Assembly (NCBI GenBank): GCA_034620365.1
Contig: JAQGEQ010000090.1
Coordinates: 248,001 to 312,000, forward strand
Length of the DNA: 64,000 bases
From: Pegea sp. RAD2-039
Taxonomy: Eukaryota > Chordata > Thaliacea > Salpida > Salpidae
Direction: 5' to 3'
Shown here: positions 1 to 11,900 of the stretch, in pieces
Layout: every line of letters starts with the position of its first letter
Numbering within the stretch: position 1 is the first letter of the stretch
Notes under the pieces: model-generated
What the model was told of the DNA's origin: nothing
Seen by the model: the letters and a program-made list of their open reading frames with translations, nothing else
Databases searched by the model: none
Made by a program: the position numbers and the translations under genes

Positions 1-2054
1 TGAAAAATTATGTTTGAAGTAAACCATCTTCTATTGAAGCAAAATATTACTAGTGCTACAAACAAATAACAGATATATTTATTTATACAATTAGATAAAA
101 TATGTAAATATAAACAGCAAGTTTTAAAGTGATATAAAAGTTTTGAAGATAAATAAAATGAAAAAATCTTTTGATTTGATAGCTTGTAATTAAAAACTTT
201 TATCCAATAAATATTTGTATTCAATTTTGAAATGTTAGTTAGTACACCATTATGAATAAAAACAAATCTTATCGATTTTTATTTTATGTCTGATAAAGAC
301 TTTATTTAAAATGTAAATTTGCTGCTTAGTAAAAATCTGTCAATTGGATTAGACAATTTGTCTTTAAAAACAAAGTTGACATTTAAATTATTAGCTTTAA
401 GCTAACAATGTATGTTCTTCATTGAAATGTATAAACTAAAGATAAAAAAATTTAAAATTGTTTTAGTATGATTCAAGCATATTGAAAATAAGATGGTTCT
501 TACAATAATTCATGTCATATAAATATTCAAAATATCTAATTAATGCTCGTAAACATAGTCTTTACACACTCAAAACTCAGTAGAACATAATTTTATATCA
601 ATAATTGTGTAAAGTTCCTGAAAATGCACTTTTTTCCAACTATTTTTATTTATTATAAAAATGAAGCTTGAGTAAGTGTTTAGTTATATGAAATGCTGTA
701 TAAAAAATTCATTATTATTGCTGTTAGTCGTTTTGTTTGAATTCTGAAGTATATAACTTCTATTTAATCTATTTTAATTTGTTATGTTTAAAAATTGATT
801 TATTTTTTCTGTTTCATTTTTTATTTATACAATTCTAAACTAAAGTTAAAAAAACAAAGCTGGAATTTTTAGTAATGTTTTTGAAGAAACAAAAACATTT
901 TTTATCTAAAAATGATTAAATATTTATAAGATGTCTTTCCCTAATTTCAGCTATAACACAACCACCTACATTTGTAAATATCATTTTTCTTTCAATCTAA
1001 AATTTCTTTCATGTTTATGCCTTAAACACCTGCTTATAACAAATACAACCATAATCCATATTTTTAAGTGGTTTTGTTCTATTATTAGATTTTAAAAGTA
1101 TTTCAACTTATTGTAAAGATGTATTCTGACAAGTCAAAGTTCGAGTTCTTTAACAAGTACTATTAATCTGTACTATTTTTAATCTATTATATGAAGATAA
1201 GCCACTATCTATAACATAATACTAAGCTTACATCTTTTGCAAGCAAAAAGTGTTCAAAACAGTTCTTAGAAAAGTAATATATAGATTTATCAGGAAAGTA
1301 TATTAAGGTAACTTGTAACGATATTTATAAAACATAAATACTTACTAATGCTATAGAGCTTGTGAACTGTTGAACTAGTTTATTGTGTTACCAGTTGGTC
1401 TACTTTCAGTTGTGTTGGTATAATAACTATTTTTGTGATTATTATAACAACCATACACTTTGAATACAAGTCAAATTATTGAATTGGATTATAACTTTCT
1501 GTAATGAACAGTTAAGTTGAAAAGATAACAAGATGTATATCTCACATTTGCTTGTTGGATATAAGCGCGTTGTTTAAAAAAAATTCGATGAAATAACAGC
1601 ACTCACAAACTTAGAACTAGAAATTTACAGTTTCAATAATTCAAACTAATCTATCTGAAACAAACTTTCTCTCTAACATTTATTAATCTTCTTATAATCG
1701 TTTAAGTAGTGTTATTTATACTTTCTTTTCTTATCAAATACTTGTGAAACATAAAACGACAAAAACAGAATTTCTAGATTTGCTTCTTTAACGTAAATCT
1801 TTCTCTGAACTTTCATTTTTAACAACAGCAATTTGACAATTGAAATTTCCGGGCAGATTTTACATGTTTATTGAGGGAACCGCAACAACGGAAGAATACA
1901 AACATATAAAAGTACAAGAAACATCGAAGCGATCATACAAAGTCGAAGAAAAAACAAACAAAAAGTTGTACAACAACAAAAACTACAACAAAAAGTTTCT
2001 ATTTTAATTTCAAATGAAATCTTGTAGAGTAATTAGAGAAGAAGATGCAGTAAT
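1..2054. other. AT-rich intergenic region
   Basis: No reading frame with recognisable protein content, no tRNA-like fold and no repeat array was seen on either strand. It lies 3' of the receptor-like gene that follows on the minus strand, so its last few hundred bases may hold that gene's 3' untranslated region. Confidence 0.5.
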
Positions 2055-3050
2055 TTATATCTTAGTATCTCTTCTCAACATCAGACCATTTGATGTCTGA
2101 GAACCTCTCTGATGCTTAATTGCTTCAGAAAATATAAAAATAGACTCCCAGAAACCATCGAAGCAAAAAGTAATCGAGAGATGATTTACAAAAAGATTTA
2201 TGTCCCAAAGAGCGTTGATAAGAGGACACGGTGACACTGAAGGAAATACTTCAGAGTGAATCACTGTAGTAAGAAGATCAGACAATATGCAAGTGACAGC
2301 AGAGATGATGGCAAATTTCATTGATCTTAAGACACGATTAGCAGTTTTTAAACTTCCCTTTTCCCTGCAACTGTTGTTTTTAGAGGAACAAATCTTTTTA
2401 TGCATACTAAGAGGATAACAGATCATCCCTAACAAGATAGCGCTTGTGATAAGCTTTATCACGTGACTTACATAAGTCACTATTGAGATCACTTCACGCT
2501 GCTTACATCCTGAAGATGCCATAAAGTGGCTGTTAGGGATGATGATGATGAGTATATGGAAAGCTCCTCCGATGAGCATGAATGAAAGCGAAAGCATCGA
2601 CAGAAATCGATTAATTCTAGTCTTCATCTGCACCAAAAGAGGTTTGCTGTAAAGGATTTCCATTCGATACCAGAGAAAGACATATGTAGAGACATAAGCT
2701 ATTGTATAGATCACAATGGAAGAATCCATAATGACTTCACAAACCAGATTACCCGTGCTTCCTGTTGGTAGTATCCGGTCAATAAATATTTGGGACTGCG
2801 CTAGAAGATATGTGAGGAAGGAAAACAAATGACAGAATAAAGCTAAAATAATTAACTTAGTTGTATCTTTCTTTGCTTTCCATTTCAACCGATCTTTCCG
2901 AGTTCCAAAAGAAAAGAGGGAAGAGAAGATCCATCCAGTTAAGAAGAGTAAGATCACATTGATGATTTGTGCTGCAATCCAAGAATCTGGAAACCAGTCT
3001 TCTTCTGATGTGGTTGTCGAATTACTACTGTTAGAACGGTCATGTAACAT
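2055..3050 (-). CDS. Seven-transmembrane receptor-like protein, single exon
   Basis: An uninterrupted 331-residue frame starting at an ATG. The N-terminus is short, polar and Asn/Ser/Thr-rich with possible N-glycosylation sites (NSS, NST), as expected for an extracellular end. About seven hydrophobic segments follow, near residues 28-45, 66-86, 108-130, 150-172, 190-212, 243-263 and 280-300. A Cys near the start of the third helix (CEVIMDSSIV) and another in the second outer loop (SSGCKQRE) could form the usual GPCR disulphide. The third helix ends FLWYRMEILY, which is not the DRY motif of rhodopsin-class receptors, and I see no NPxxY in helix seven. It is probably an orphan or divergent receptor at the plasma membrane. 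Ligand and family are unknown. The intronless structure contrasts with its many-exon neighbours. Confidence 0.7.
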   Translation of the reverse strand: MLHDRSNSSNSTTTSEEDWFPDSWIAAQIINVILLFLTGWIFSSLFSFGTRKDRLKWKAKKDTTKLIILALFCHLFSFLTYLLAQSQIFIDRILPTGSTGNLVCEVIMDSSIVIYTIAYVSTYVFLWYRMEILYSKPLLVQMKTRINRFLSMLSLSFMLIGGAFHILIIIIPNSHFMASSGCKQREVISIVTYVSHVIKLITSAILLGMICYPLSMHKKICSSKNNSCREKGSLKTANRVLRSMKFAIISAVTCILSDLLTTVIHSEVFPSVSPCPLINALWDINLFVNHLSITFCFDGFWESIFIFSEAIKHQRGSQTSNGLMLRRDTKI

Positions 3051-6000
3051 TATGGATAAAACTTCAATTTCACTTTTGTAATTTTAAATGAGCTAAAATT
3101 GAAAAAAAAAATGCTTTAAAATCACATTAATTATTCATCCGAATGTTTTCATTTGCATTTAAAAGATTTTAAGAAACATTTTACGGAAAAGCCAGAAAAC
3201 CACCACCTTGACTTTGATATCAAACTACAAAAATGTAAAACTATCTGCATCTATTAACAGTTTTCGATTTTTTAGCTTTCAGGTTTCACCACTTCAGAAT
3301 CAATTATTAGCATCTGCTGTCTTCTGTAATATCGTTTTCATCTTTAATTTAAACTGTGATTTTGATTTTAAAAATAAATTTTTATTCTTTAATTTCAATT
3401 TTTTAATAATTTTATTTCAATTTTAACAAATTAAATGACTTCAATTAAAACTTTGAAAATTGAAAGTCCATCTCCAAAGCCCTTTTTCAAAAAGTTATTT
3501 TGATAAGCTCTTTGAAGATCAAATCCTTTTAATCTTTAGGATTAACTCTAAATAATTTGTGGTAGACTACATACCTATTTTTAAAAATGTTTATCTAGAT
3601 ATTACATTATATTTTAAAATACGCCAAAAAGCTTCTTAAACATTTTTTTAAATATAGTTTAATTATAAATCGTAAAAATTATTAATTTCTTTTTTAAAAA
3701 CATTTAAAAAAAACGATTTTAAACAAATTAAAATTTGATTTTAAATCAAATAATATTCAAAAGAAAATTGCCAAACAACTTGAATAAGTCTGAAAAAATC
3801 GATTTAATTATCGATTTCTTTCGAAAACTATTATTTAACAAAGAATAACCACCTGATTTCAAAATATTATTAGATTGATGAAAAATAAATAAAAATTCTG
3901 AAAATTACTACATCATCTTTACAAGAAAGGATAGCTGAAAACAAATGGCGTATTTTCATCTTTATATTAATCCAACATTTGTAGACATTGTGCTGTCACC
4001 TAATGGCCAATCTTTTAGTTTTGAAGAAAATTATTTTTCAGTTTTATGACAAACATTCATAGAGACATGATTAAATTAAGAATAAGCAACTCATATGACC
4101 TGGTTTCAGGTTACTGAAAATAAAAACTTGAAAAAAACAACATTTTATCTTTTGTCTGTTTCCATAATCTTTAAAGCTTATGGGATTATGAAATTTCAGT
4201 TTGATGTTTACTCAACAAAAGCTGCGTTTGAATAAACGGAAGTCACGTGATTCATTGAAGAGATATACTTTTTAAGGCTTTAACTTTTTAATTTTCATTT
4301 GATTAATCAAAATATTATTTTCATCAAATTAATAAAATATTTTTCCAACAAATCATATGATCTAAAGATTAATCTATTATTTTAATTGATCAATAAACGT
4401 TTATTTTACTTATTTCTATTTTTAAACAAATTTTTAGATCTAGATTTTCAATTTTGTGAAAAGTATAAGGATGTTGATGAAGTAAATAAACCAAAATTTT
4501 CCATAAAAATATTTTCAATACAAACTGAATATTCTAATGATTTGAGGTAAATCTGTAAATTAAAGAAGTTTTCAGAAACGAAAAACAAAATTTTATGATA
4601 AAAATCGAACAAATTCTCTATAAACTTTCGGTGAAAAAATAATATTAAAAAAAATAATTTATCAAAAATTGTAAATAAATTGTTTTAAGATTATTTGTAA
4701 CGAAAGAAAAAAATTCATATAACTAAACTAACAGGTAAGATTTCCATTTTTTCCAACCATTCAGAGATTACAATGATAAGATAGTAAAATACTAGATATA
4801 CATTTTGAATATAAAAAAGACAGGTTTTTAAACTGATAACAAGTTGGCTATAAGAAAATTTTCCATTAAATCTATTTAAAATTCTTTTGATGACATTAAA
4901 ACTTTATTTTTTATTTTATGGTAGATCATATAATAGTTAAGTAATTGTAATTAGTTCATAGGGTTTGAATTGCTTAAAATATTTTTTCAGAACTTTAATT
5001 AGAATTGAAATTTGAACTTGGCTTGTATTGGAAAAACGTTCACTTTTAGCTTGTACATGTATTGATGGTTTTCAAAAACATCTAATGCTTAAAAATCAAT
5101 GATGGTTTTATTCAGGGTTAAAAGAAACTTTATCAAAGAATTTATCGGGTATATATTTCTATGGTAAAAATTATCAATAAGTTGTTTTTTGAAGTCTTCA
5201 TTTTGTAAATACTGATATTTTAATTATAATAGTCTTATAATGATAAATCAAACTATTAATAACAAATTTTATCATGTTCTTAAATACAGTTAAATTTAAA
5301 CCAAAACCATTTTATCTCAAAAAGATTTTCTTAATCAGTTATAAAACATTGAAATTAATTTTCGAATGAACTTAAACTATTTTTAAATAAATTAAAAACT
5401 TTTTCAAATAAATTTCTCTGTAACGATTTATATATTATTATTTATTGTATATTATTTATCATTTATAAAACACTAAATTATTAATTTGAAAAATTGTGTT
5501 TTTGATTATGAGTAAAGTACAACTCTTAATAAAGACGTCATTTTATTTTTGTTTATCAAATCTTGGGGAAATGTTGTTTATTTTTTAAACGTAGGCAAAA
5601 TTCTTTTAAAGTTTTATTGCAATTTCAATATCTATAAAATTTAATAAAACGTTTTAGGGTAGTAATAAAATTGTTCTCAAATACCAGATGATGTTGTATA
5701 TTACAAAAGAAGAAGATAAATCAACATCTATTAAAGTTTATAGACTACCTCAGAGAGTACATAAGAAATAAAGTCATAAAAGTTTAAAAAGTAAAATAAC
5801 TTTGAAGTAAACATTTCAAAAATAGTTATTTTATTCAAGTGAAATTTCAAATTAAAGAAAACTGAATCAATTTAAAAACAAAGTAATATGATTTCTTTTT
5901 TCCTTATCGCAAAGCTGCAAATTTATTGATCCTGAGTTTTGTTTAAACAAGCAAAATGAAAATATTTAAAGTTTTAAAATGTTAAAAATTTAACCGTTCT

Positions 6001-7165
6001 TAAATTTTATTGTCATAATTTTTTACTCAAATAAGTTTACAATAATCTTATTCATCTCTAACAGCATTACTAGATTTTCAAAAAGTACCCAGTTTTATAT
6101 TGTAAATTAAATTTAGGCCGTTATTTAACAGTTTAATTTATTTATATTTTGAATGGCATGATTATGTCTATTTAAAGAGAAAAAAAGGTAACTGAATGTC
6201 TGATATTTAGACAATTTTGCTAAAAAAAAGCTAACTCTAAATACCTCTATCAAAAACAACATAATTTCCTAAATTTTTCTATAACAAAAAACTTTTTCAA
6301 AATAGCATCTTTCTAAAAACCTCAAAATAAACAATAACATTTTTTACAAATTATAAAAGTAATATACAGTAACTATTTTCTATTTCCTGATAAAAAACAC
6401 TTTCTCCCAACTTAATCAATTTCAAAATTGATTTTATCAATATATGCAATCTCCAACAAAACCAAGAATATTTAATTACACAATGGTAAAATTTGATAAT
6501 TTTTCTTTTGAAACTTTTTTCTTCAAAAGCTTAATTGAAAACTTTCAATTAGAAAAACATTTTCTATACTTTATAAACTTTTTTTCCATTATTTTTAATG
6601 AAGTAGTCACTTTTCTGTTCAGGGTAATAAATTATTTATTTTACTCTCTAATTTTTCAAATAAACATAAATCAAGTAATAACTCAAATTAATAAATCAAC
6701 TAAATAACTCAGCTTTATTAAGTAATCAATCTTCATAAGAAGCCGACATTTTCTTAATCTGCTTTATCATAATCATTATTTATAATTGTTATTTTTCAGT
6801 TCATTCAGTAGTTTAGCTTATTTTTGTAAAAAATGAAAATTGCTCATAATAAATAAGCCATAAACTTTAAGGCAAGTTGGTTACACTTCACAATTAAACT
6901 GATTTTAATTGGCTTTTAAGTAAGCTTATATAAAGAAATAAACAACTTTTTTAAATATTTTTTCTTTAAAAACTTTAAATAATCAAGAAACAAACTACAT
7001 TATAGCTCACTGCAATAATTTCTAACACTTTTCAAAAGTTGTTTGTTTTTATTTTCAGAAAGCTTATTTAATCTAGTTAGCTTTTTACTCAAATTATTTC
7101 ACCTACACGGAAAATGAATCAGCACAACTAAAAATATTCAGTCAATAAACTCAGGTTTAAAAAAT
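3051..7165. other. Long AT-rich intergenic region
   Basis: About 4.1 kb of A/T-dominated sequence with many homopolymer runs. Short open frames occur (for example 3208-3426 and 6444-6707), but their low-complexity Phe/Asn/Leu-rich translations look like chance products of AT richness. The right end meets the Pol III terminator of the tRNA pair. Confidence 0.5.
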
Positions 7166-7172
7166 AAAAAAA
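7166..7172 (-). terminator. RNA polymerase III terminator of the tRNA pair
   Basis: A run of seven T on the minus strand two bases after the 3' end of tRNA-Ala. No T-run occurs between the two tRNA genes, so this is the first Pol III stop for both. Confidence 0.7.
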
Positions 7173-7174
7173 CA

Positions 7175-7246
7175 TGGAGATGCCGGGGATTGAACCCGGG
7201 GCCTCACACATGCGAAGCGTGCGCTCTACCACTGAGCTACATCCCC
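7175..7246 (-). tRNA. tRNA-Ala (anticodon CGC)
   Basis: A full cloverleaf can be drawn by eye: acceptor GGGGATG/CATCTCC with one G-T pair, D arm GCTC/GAGC, anticodon stem CACGC/GTGTG around loop TTCGCAT (anticodon CGC, reading GCG), and T arm CCGGG TTCAATC CCCGG. The discriminator base is A and CCA is not encoded, as in eukaryotes. It lies four bases downstream of tRNA-Ser on the same strand and is followed by a T7 terminator. Confidence 0.95.
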
Positions 7247-7250
7247 ACTA

Positions 7251-7332
7251 CGACGAGGATGGGATTCGAACCCACGCGTGCAGAGCACAATGGATTAGCA
7301 GTCCATCGCCTTAACCACTCGGCCACCTCGTC
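7251..7332 (-). tRNA. tRNA-Ser (anticodon GCT)
   Basis: An 82-nt type II tRNA: acceptor GACGAGG/CCTCGTC, A box TGGCCGAGTGG, anticodon stem ATGGA/TCCAT around loop CTGCTAA (anticodon GCT, reading AGC/AGT), a long variable arm, and T arm GTGGG TTCGAAT CCCAT. The discriminator is G, the normal identity base for serine tRNA. It is the upstream member of a tandem pair with tRNA-Ala. The 4-nt spacer and lack of an intervening T-run suggest one dimeric precursor. Confidence 0.95.
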
Positions 7333-8917
7333 GCTTGTTATCGTAACGAAACAATTTTATTCATTTTTATTTTAAAATTAAATTTAGTAAAATTAAAAAA
7401 TAACAGACGTTAATTGTGTTAAATCAATATTATTTTTACATGTTCAATCACTAAAAGAAAAATCAACTAATTACATAAGATTTTTAGTTACTTGGCAAAG
7501 ATATTTACTGCGGAAATGCAGTTTTAATCGTCATGAAATGCTGACAAAATTCTAAATATTAATCAAAACTAAGAAATATACAAACAGAAGCTTTTAGTAT
7601 TGAACAATGAAGATCTCTTAAACTAAATGTTGTTCATTAACAAAACTCTTAGGTTATTTCAACATAACAACCAATTTTTCAATCACAATTACTTTTAAAT
7701 GCTATCTCAATGATCATTCGTAAAATCTAAATTTGTTTAATGAAATTATGTTTATCTTTTCTGTATGTTTTTTAGAGAGCAAACGACTTATGACCAAATG
7801 TATTTATTATGTAACTTATTGAGTAGACTTTAAATTAAAAACATTTTTTTAATTAATTTTGCAGTGAGATAACCTTAATTAATTTTACTGGAAAACCGCA
7901 AATAAATATACAATATATGTGTCATTTTATTGAAAAAATATCTGCACGGCATTCAACAAATAAAAACACTTATTTTTTTATCTTAATATACTATATTAAA
8001 ATTTTGCAACAAACTAATAATACTAAAAATAAAAACATATTTTAAATCTTAAAGAATACGTTCATATTTACAATAATATTTGCAGCATATCATCTATTAT
8101 TTTTTGAAGTTATTTGTACATAAAATATTTGTTGATTTTGGAAATGCATATTGGTGTCGTCGTCTGTCACTGGTAGTTTGTAATAAAAACTATTTACTAT
8201 TTTAAAATCATCGATATTTAACTTTTATTATTTAAGTATTGATATACAGATTTAGCAGAATGAAATTTAATTCTCTAGATTAACGAATTTTACAAGATTT
8301 TTTCTTAAACACATGATTTAATGTTTATTTTTGGAATAAAGCATTGGATTTTAATGTGGAAAAATAAATTGATTGATTTCTAAAAAGATTTATTTAAATA
8401 AAAAATGGGTTTTTACAGTAAAGTTATTGCTGAAAACACAGGATAAAAATTAAATGGATTTCTATTCATTTATTATATAATTATTATTAAAAACTTTTTA
8501 TCAGTTTAGGGTATTTTTTAATTTTCGCGGTAGTTTAAGATGATACAAATATGTTGCTACAAATTGCTTTTGTGAATTATTTTTGCAAAAAACTATTAAT
8601 TTGAGCAAATTTGTCAAAAAATTTTTTTCTAATGAGAGTAGAGATATATTTATGAAAATAATGACCTGTTTCTGCTGAGAAGGTCCATGCTGGCTGTGCT
8701 CAAAAGCTGTTTTTAAATACAAAACAAAAAAATTGGTTTATTCTTAAAGTTTAATTACTAAAAGCAGTTTGTCAGCAAAGCAATATGATAATTTTACAGA
8801 AACTTTTATAATCTGTAATATATATTTTGTTACATTGATTAAAATGATTATTTACAGCTAGTTGATACTTTATATTTAACATCTTTTTTCATCTCTAATT
8901 TTTTGGTGCAATTAATA
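7333..8917. other. AT-rich intergenic region upstream of DNA2
   Basis: No gene is recognised. It separates the tRNA pair (reading left) from DNA2 (reading right), so it should hold the DNA2 promoter. No clear core promoter motif stands out in this base composition. Confidence 0.45.
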
Positions 8918-11900
8918 ATGGAAAGAACTTGCCCGTCCAAAAAACATGGTAAAAGTTATTTTCTTCCACTAAAATATCAGTTTTTAGTTGATTAATGTTC
9001 TCATTATAAGTTTCTTTTTATAATATTAATATACATTTAAATTATTAAATTCATTATCAGTTTGTTTTAATAATTTAAGATAAGGATGTTCTGCTGTCAT
9101 GTTTATATGTCATTTTTTTAGATAATCTTTCTAAAAATCCATCATCTACCTCCAAAAAACAAGAAAAATTAGATTTTTTTTTCAAGAATAGAAATACTTG
9201 CAGGTATTCATCTTATTAATTATTTCTTGTTTATTTATCTGTTTTTAGTTTAAAACAATTAAAGAAGAGAGATCACTCTGAAGATGAGAGTTTAGAAACT
9301 GTTGAAAAGAAGAAGATTAAAAATGATCCGAATGAGACTTCATTCAATAAACTTGATTTAAAATTTGTTGAAAATCAGACTGAGTCTGTGATCAAAAGTA
9401 AATCTTAAGTTTAAAAAATCAAATTTGATTTCTTATCATTTATGATAGATTCAATCATAAAGACTGAGAAGAAATCAGAGACACATAAACGTGAAAATGT
9501 TTCTGCTGTCTTTGATGAATTATCAGCTACATCTGACTCAATAAGTGATGCCCAATTTAAGCAAACCAATACAGATGATAGTTATGATGAAGATTTCTTA
9601 AATCTTTTAAGATCTGATATTGACTGGTATTCTTAATTAATTTTTATTGCATATAGAACATTTATTTTCCTTCAAATTCTCTAAAACAATCTTTTTTTAA
9701 CACTTTTTAGTTTAACCAATGAACTTTTCAACTATCGTTTCAAAGCTCTTATGATTGATGAACAATTTGATGAAAATCTTAAAAAGTGCATCACTATAAA
9801 AGCTGAACGTGAATCAGATAAAAATCAGACAACAATTGTGTTACAAGATGAATGGTAAAAAGAAAAATAGTTTTCTTACAAACCAACTTAAACCTGGGAA
9901 TTTACAGGAGTGAAAATTCAATAACTGAAGGAGATATTTTTAATGTCTTATCTACAAATGGACAAGGAATTATTAATACAGAAGATAAAGTTATCATTGA
10001 TTCAAAGAATAATCTTTTAGTCCTACATCCAGATAACATTCTTTCCACTACAGTAGTATCAACATCTCTGATTTGTCCAAGAAAAGCTCTCTTAAATACA
10101 CATTTCAAAGTTTGCTCTTTATCTATGTTGTTTGTTCTCAACTTATTCTACTACTTTTTTCAAGAATACAGAAATTTTTGGTCACAAAACCAGCAACTCT
10201 TGTATTTTGTTAGGAACTCTTGTACACAAACTCTTTCAAAAGTCTTTGGTGGGAAAGAAAGTTTATAGTGAAAAAGAGTTATATACTTTTGCTTATGATC
10301 TCGTTGAAGATCCACAAATTCTAACAGACATGTAAGAAGTTTGCTTGAGTTGTTGAGGTTGTTGATTTTGTTATCTTCAGGTTGGTGTATAATATAACAA
10401 AGAAGAAATTATTGGAAGAGATTTCTATTTATATCCCTAGGATTTGTTCGTGGTTAAAAAGTCATTTGGTAGAGAGTAACAGTTTGAATTCGAAAGATAC
10501 AGAAATTGATTTTAGTGCTCCAAATGAAGATGACAAGTTTGTTCGATTCAAAGCTGATCTTCATCTCCAAGATGTATGTCTTGCTCTTTAAACTATCCTC
10601 TTATCTTTTACAAATCTTTGAAATCAGTACATTTAAAACAACTCATCTTCTAACCACTAGGTGGCTGATATTGAAGAGTCCTTTTTCTCTCCGTGTCTTG
10701 CGATGAAAGGGAAGATCGATGTGTCCGGAAGATTCCGGATTCGCAACAAGCAAACAGGACACACTCAATCATCTTTACTCCCTATCGAAGTTAAAACAGG
10801 AAAATTTATGGTTCAAATGCCCCATCGAATCCAAGTGGGTCTTTATCTTACTTCATCCGATCTTCATCTGTATCTTAAAGGTCCTCATCTACTCCCTTTT
10901 CTGCTCCGAGCGAAGTCGAGCTCTTCATGAAGATTCTCCACTTCCTTTGGGACTACTTTTATATCTGAAGTCGGAAAAGATGTCCTGCGTCCCACTAAAA
11001 GATGTAGACCGAAGAGGCGTTTTACAGATCCGAAACAAGGTCTTTGATTGTAGAGATCAATCATTAACTGATCATCAACTGATGTAGATGGCTCATTACA
11101 TCAAGAAGATCTTTTGCAATCAAGATAAAGGTGAAGATTTCCAAGTTAATTATCCAGAAACAATCTCCAATTACCGAGTCTGTAAATCATGTGATCAATC
11201 TAGGAACTGCGCTCTGATGAGCAAGTAAGATGATCTTTAGATCTTTAGATTGATGAATTGACATCTTGTTTAGAATCACAACAGATCAATCAACAACTCC
11301 TGATCTCAAAGATCTTTTTGGGAGCTATAATCAACATTTAAATGATGCTGATATAAAATATTTTCGCCACTGGGTGTCGTGTGTCTTTCTGGAGTATGAA
11401 GAGAAGATGAAGAGAAGTAAAGACTCGAACTCCTTGTGGCTGAAGACTTCACGACAAAGGTTTTGTTAAATTCATCAACAAGCTGAAATTCAGTTTGTTT
11501 TTCTGCTTGTTAATCTATCAGATACGAAGATGGAACTTGTTTGGCTGATCTGAAGCTGGCAGCTCCTCCGAAGGTCTTAGAGAACTCTTGGAGGTTTGAG
11601 TATACCTTTAAACAGTAAGAGAATCTTCATCTCCTCATCTTCTTCTTATTCCAATCCTCATCAGTCATTCAACTGAAGATCCAAACAAGATCTTTCACGT
11701 AGATGAGCTAGTCCTCCTTGGTTTGCAAGAGCCTCCTCTCTACTCAATCTCTCACGCCATCGTGAGGAAAATTCACAAAAACTTCATCACTGTGGATGTT
11801 GAAAGGTAATCTTCATCTCTTCATCAAAAAATCATCTTAAATCATTCTTAGAGATCTCAAAAGATTTGATGATGGACCATTTACCTTGGACAAATTTGTC

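Noticed and set aside
3208-6707. Phe/Asn-rich short frames as small genes
   Set aside because: Low-complexity translations expected by chance in AT-rich DNA; no signal, family or splice support.
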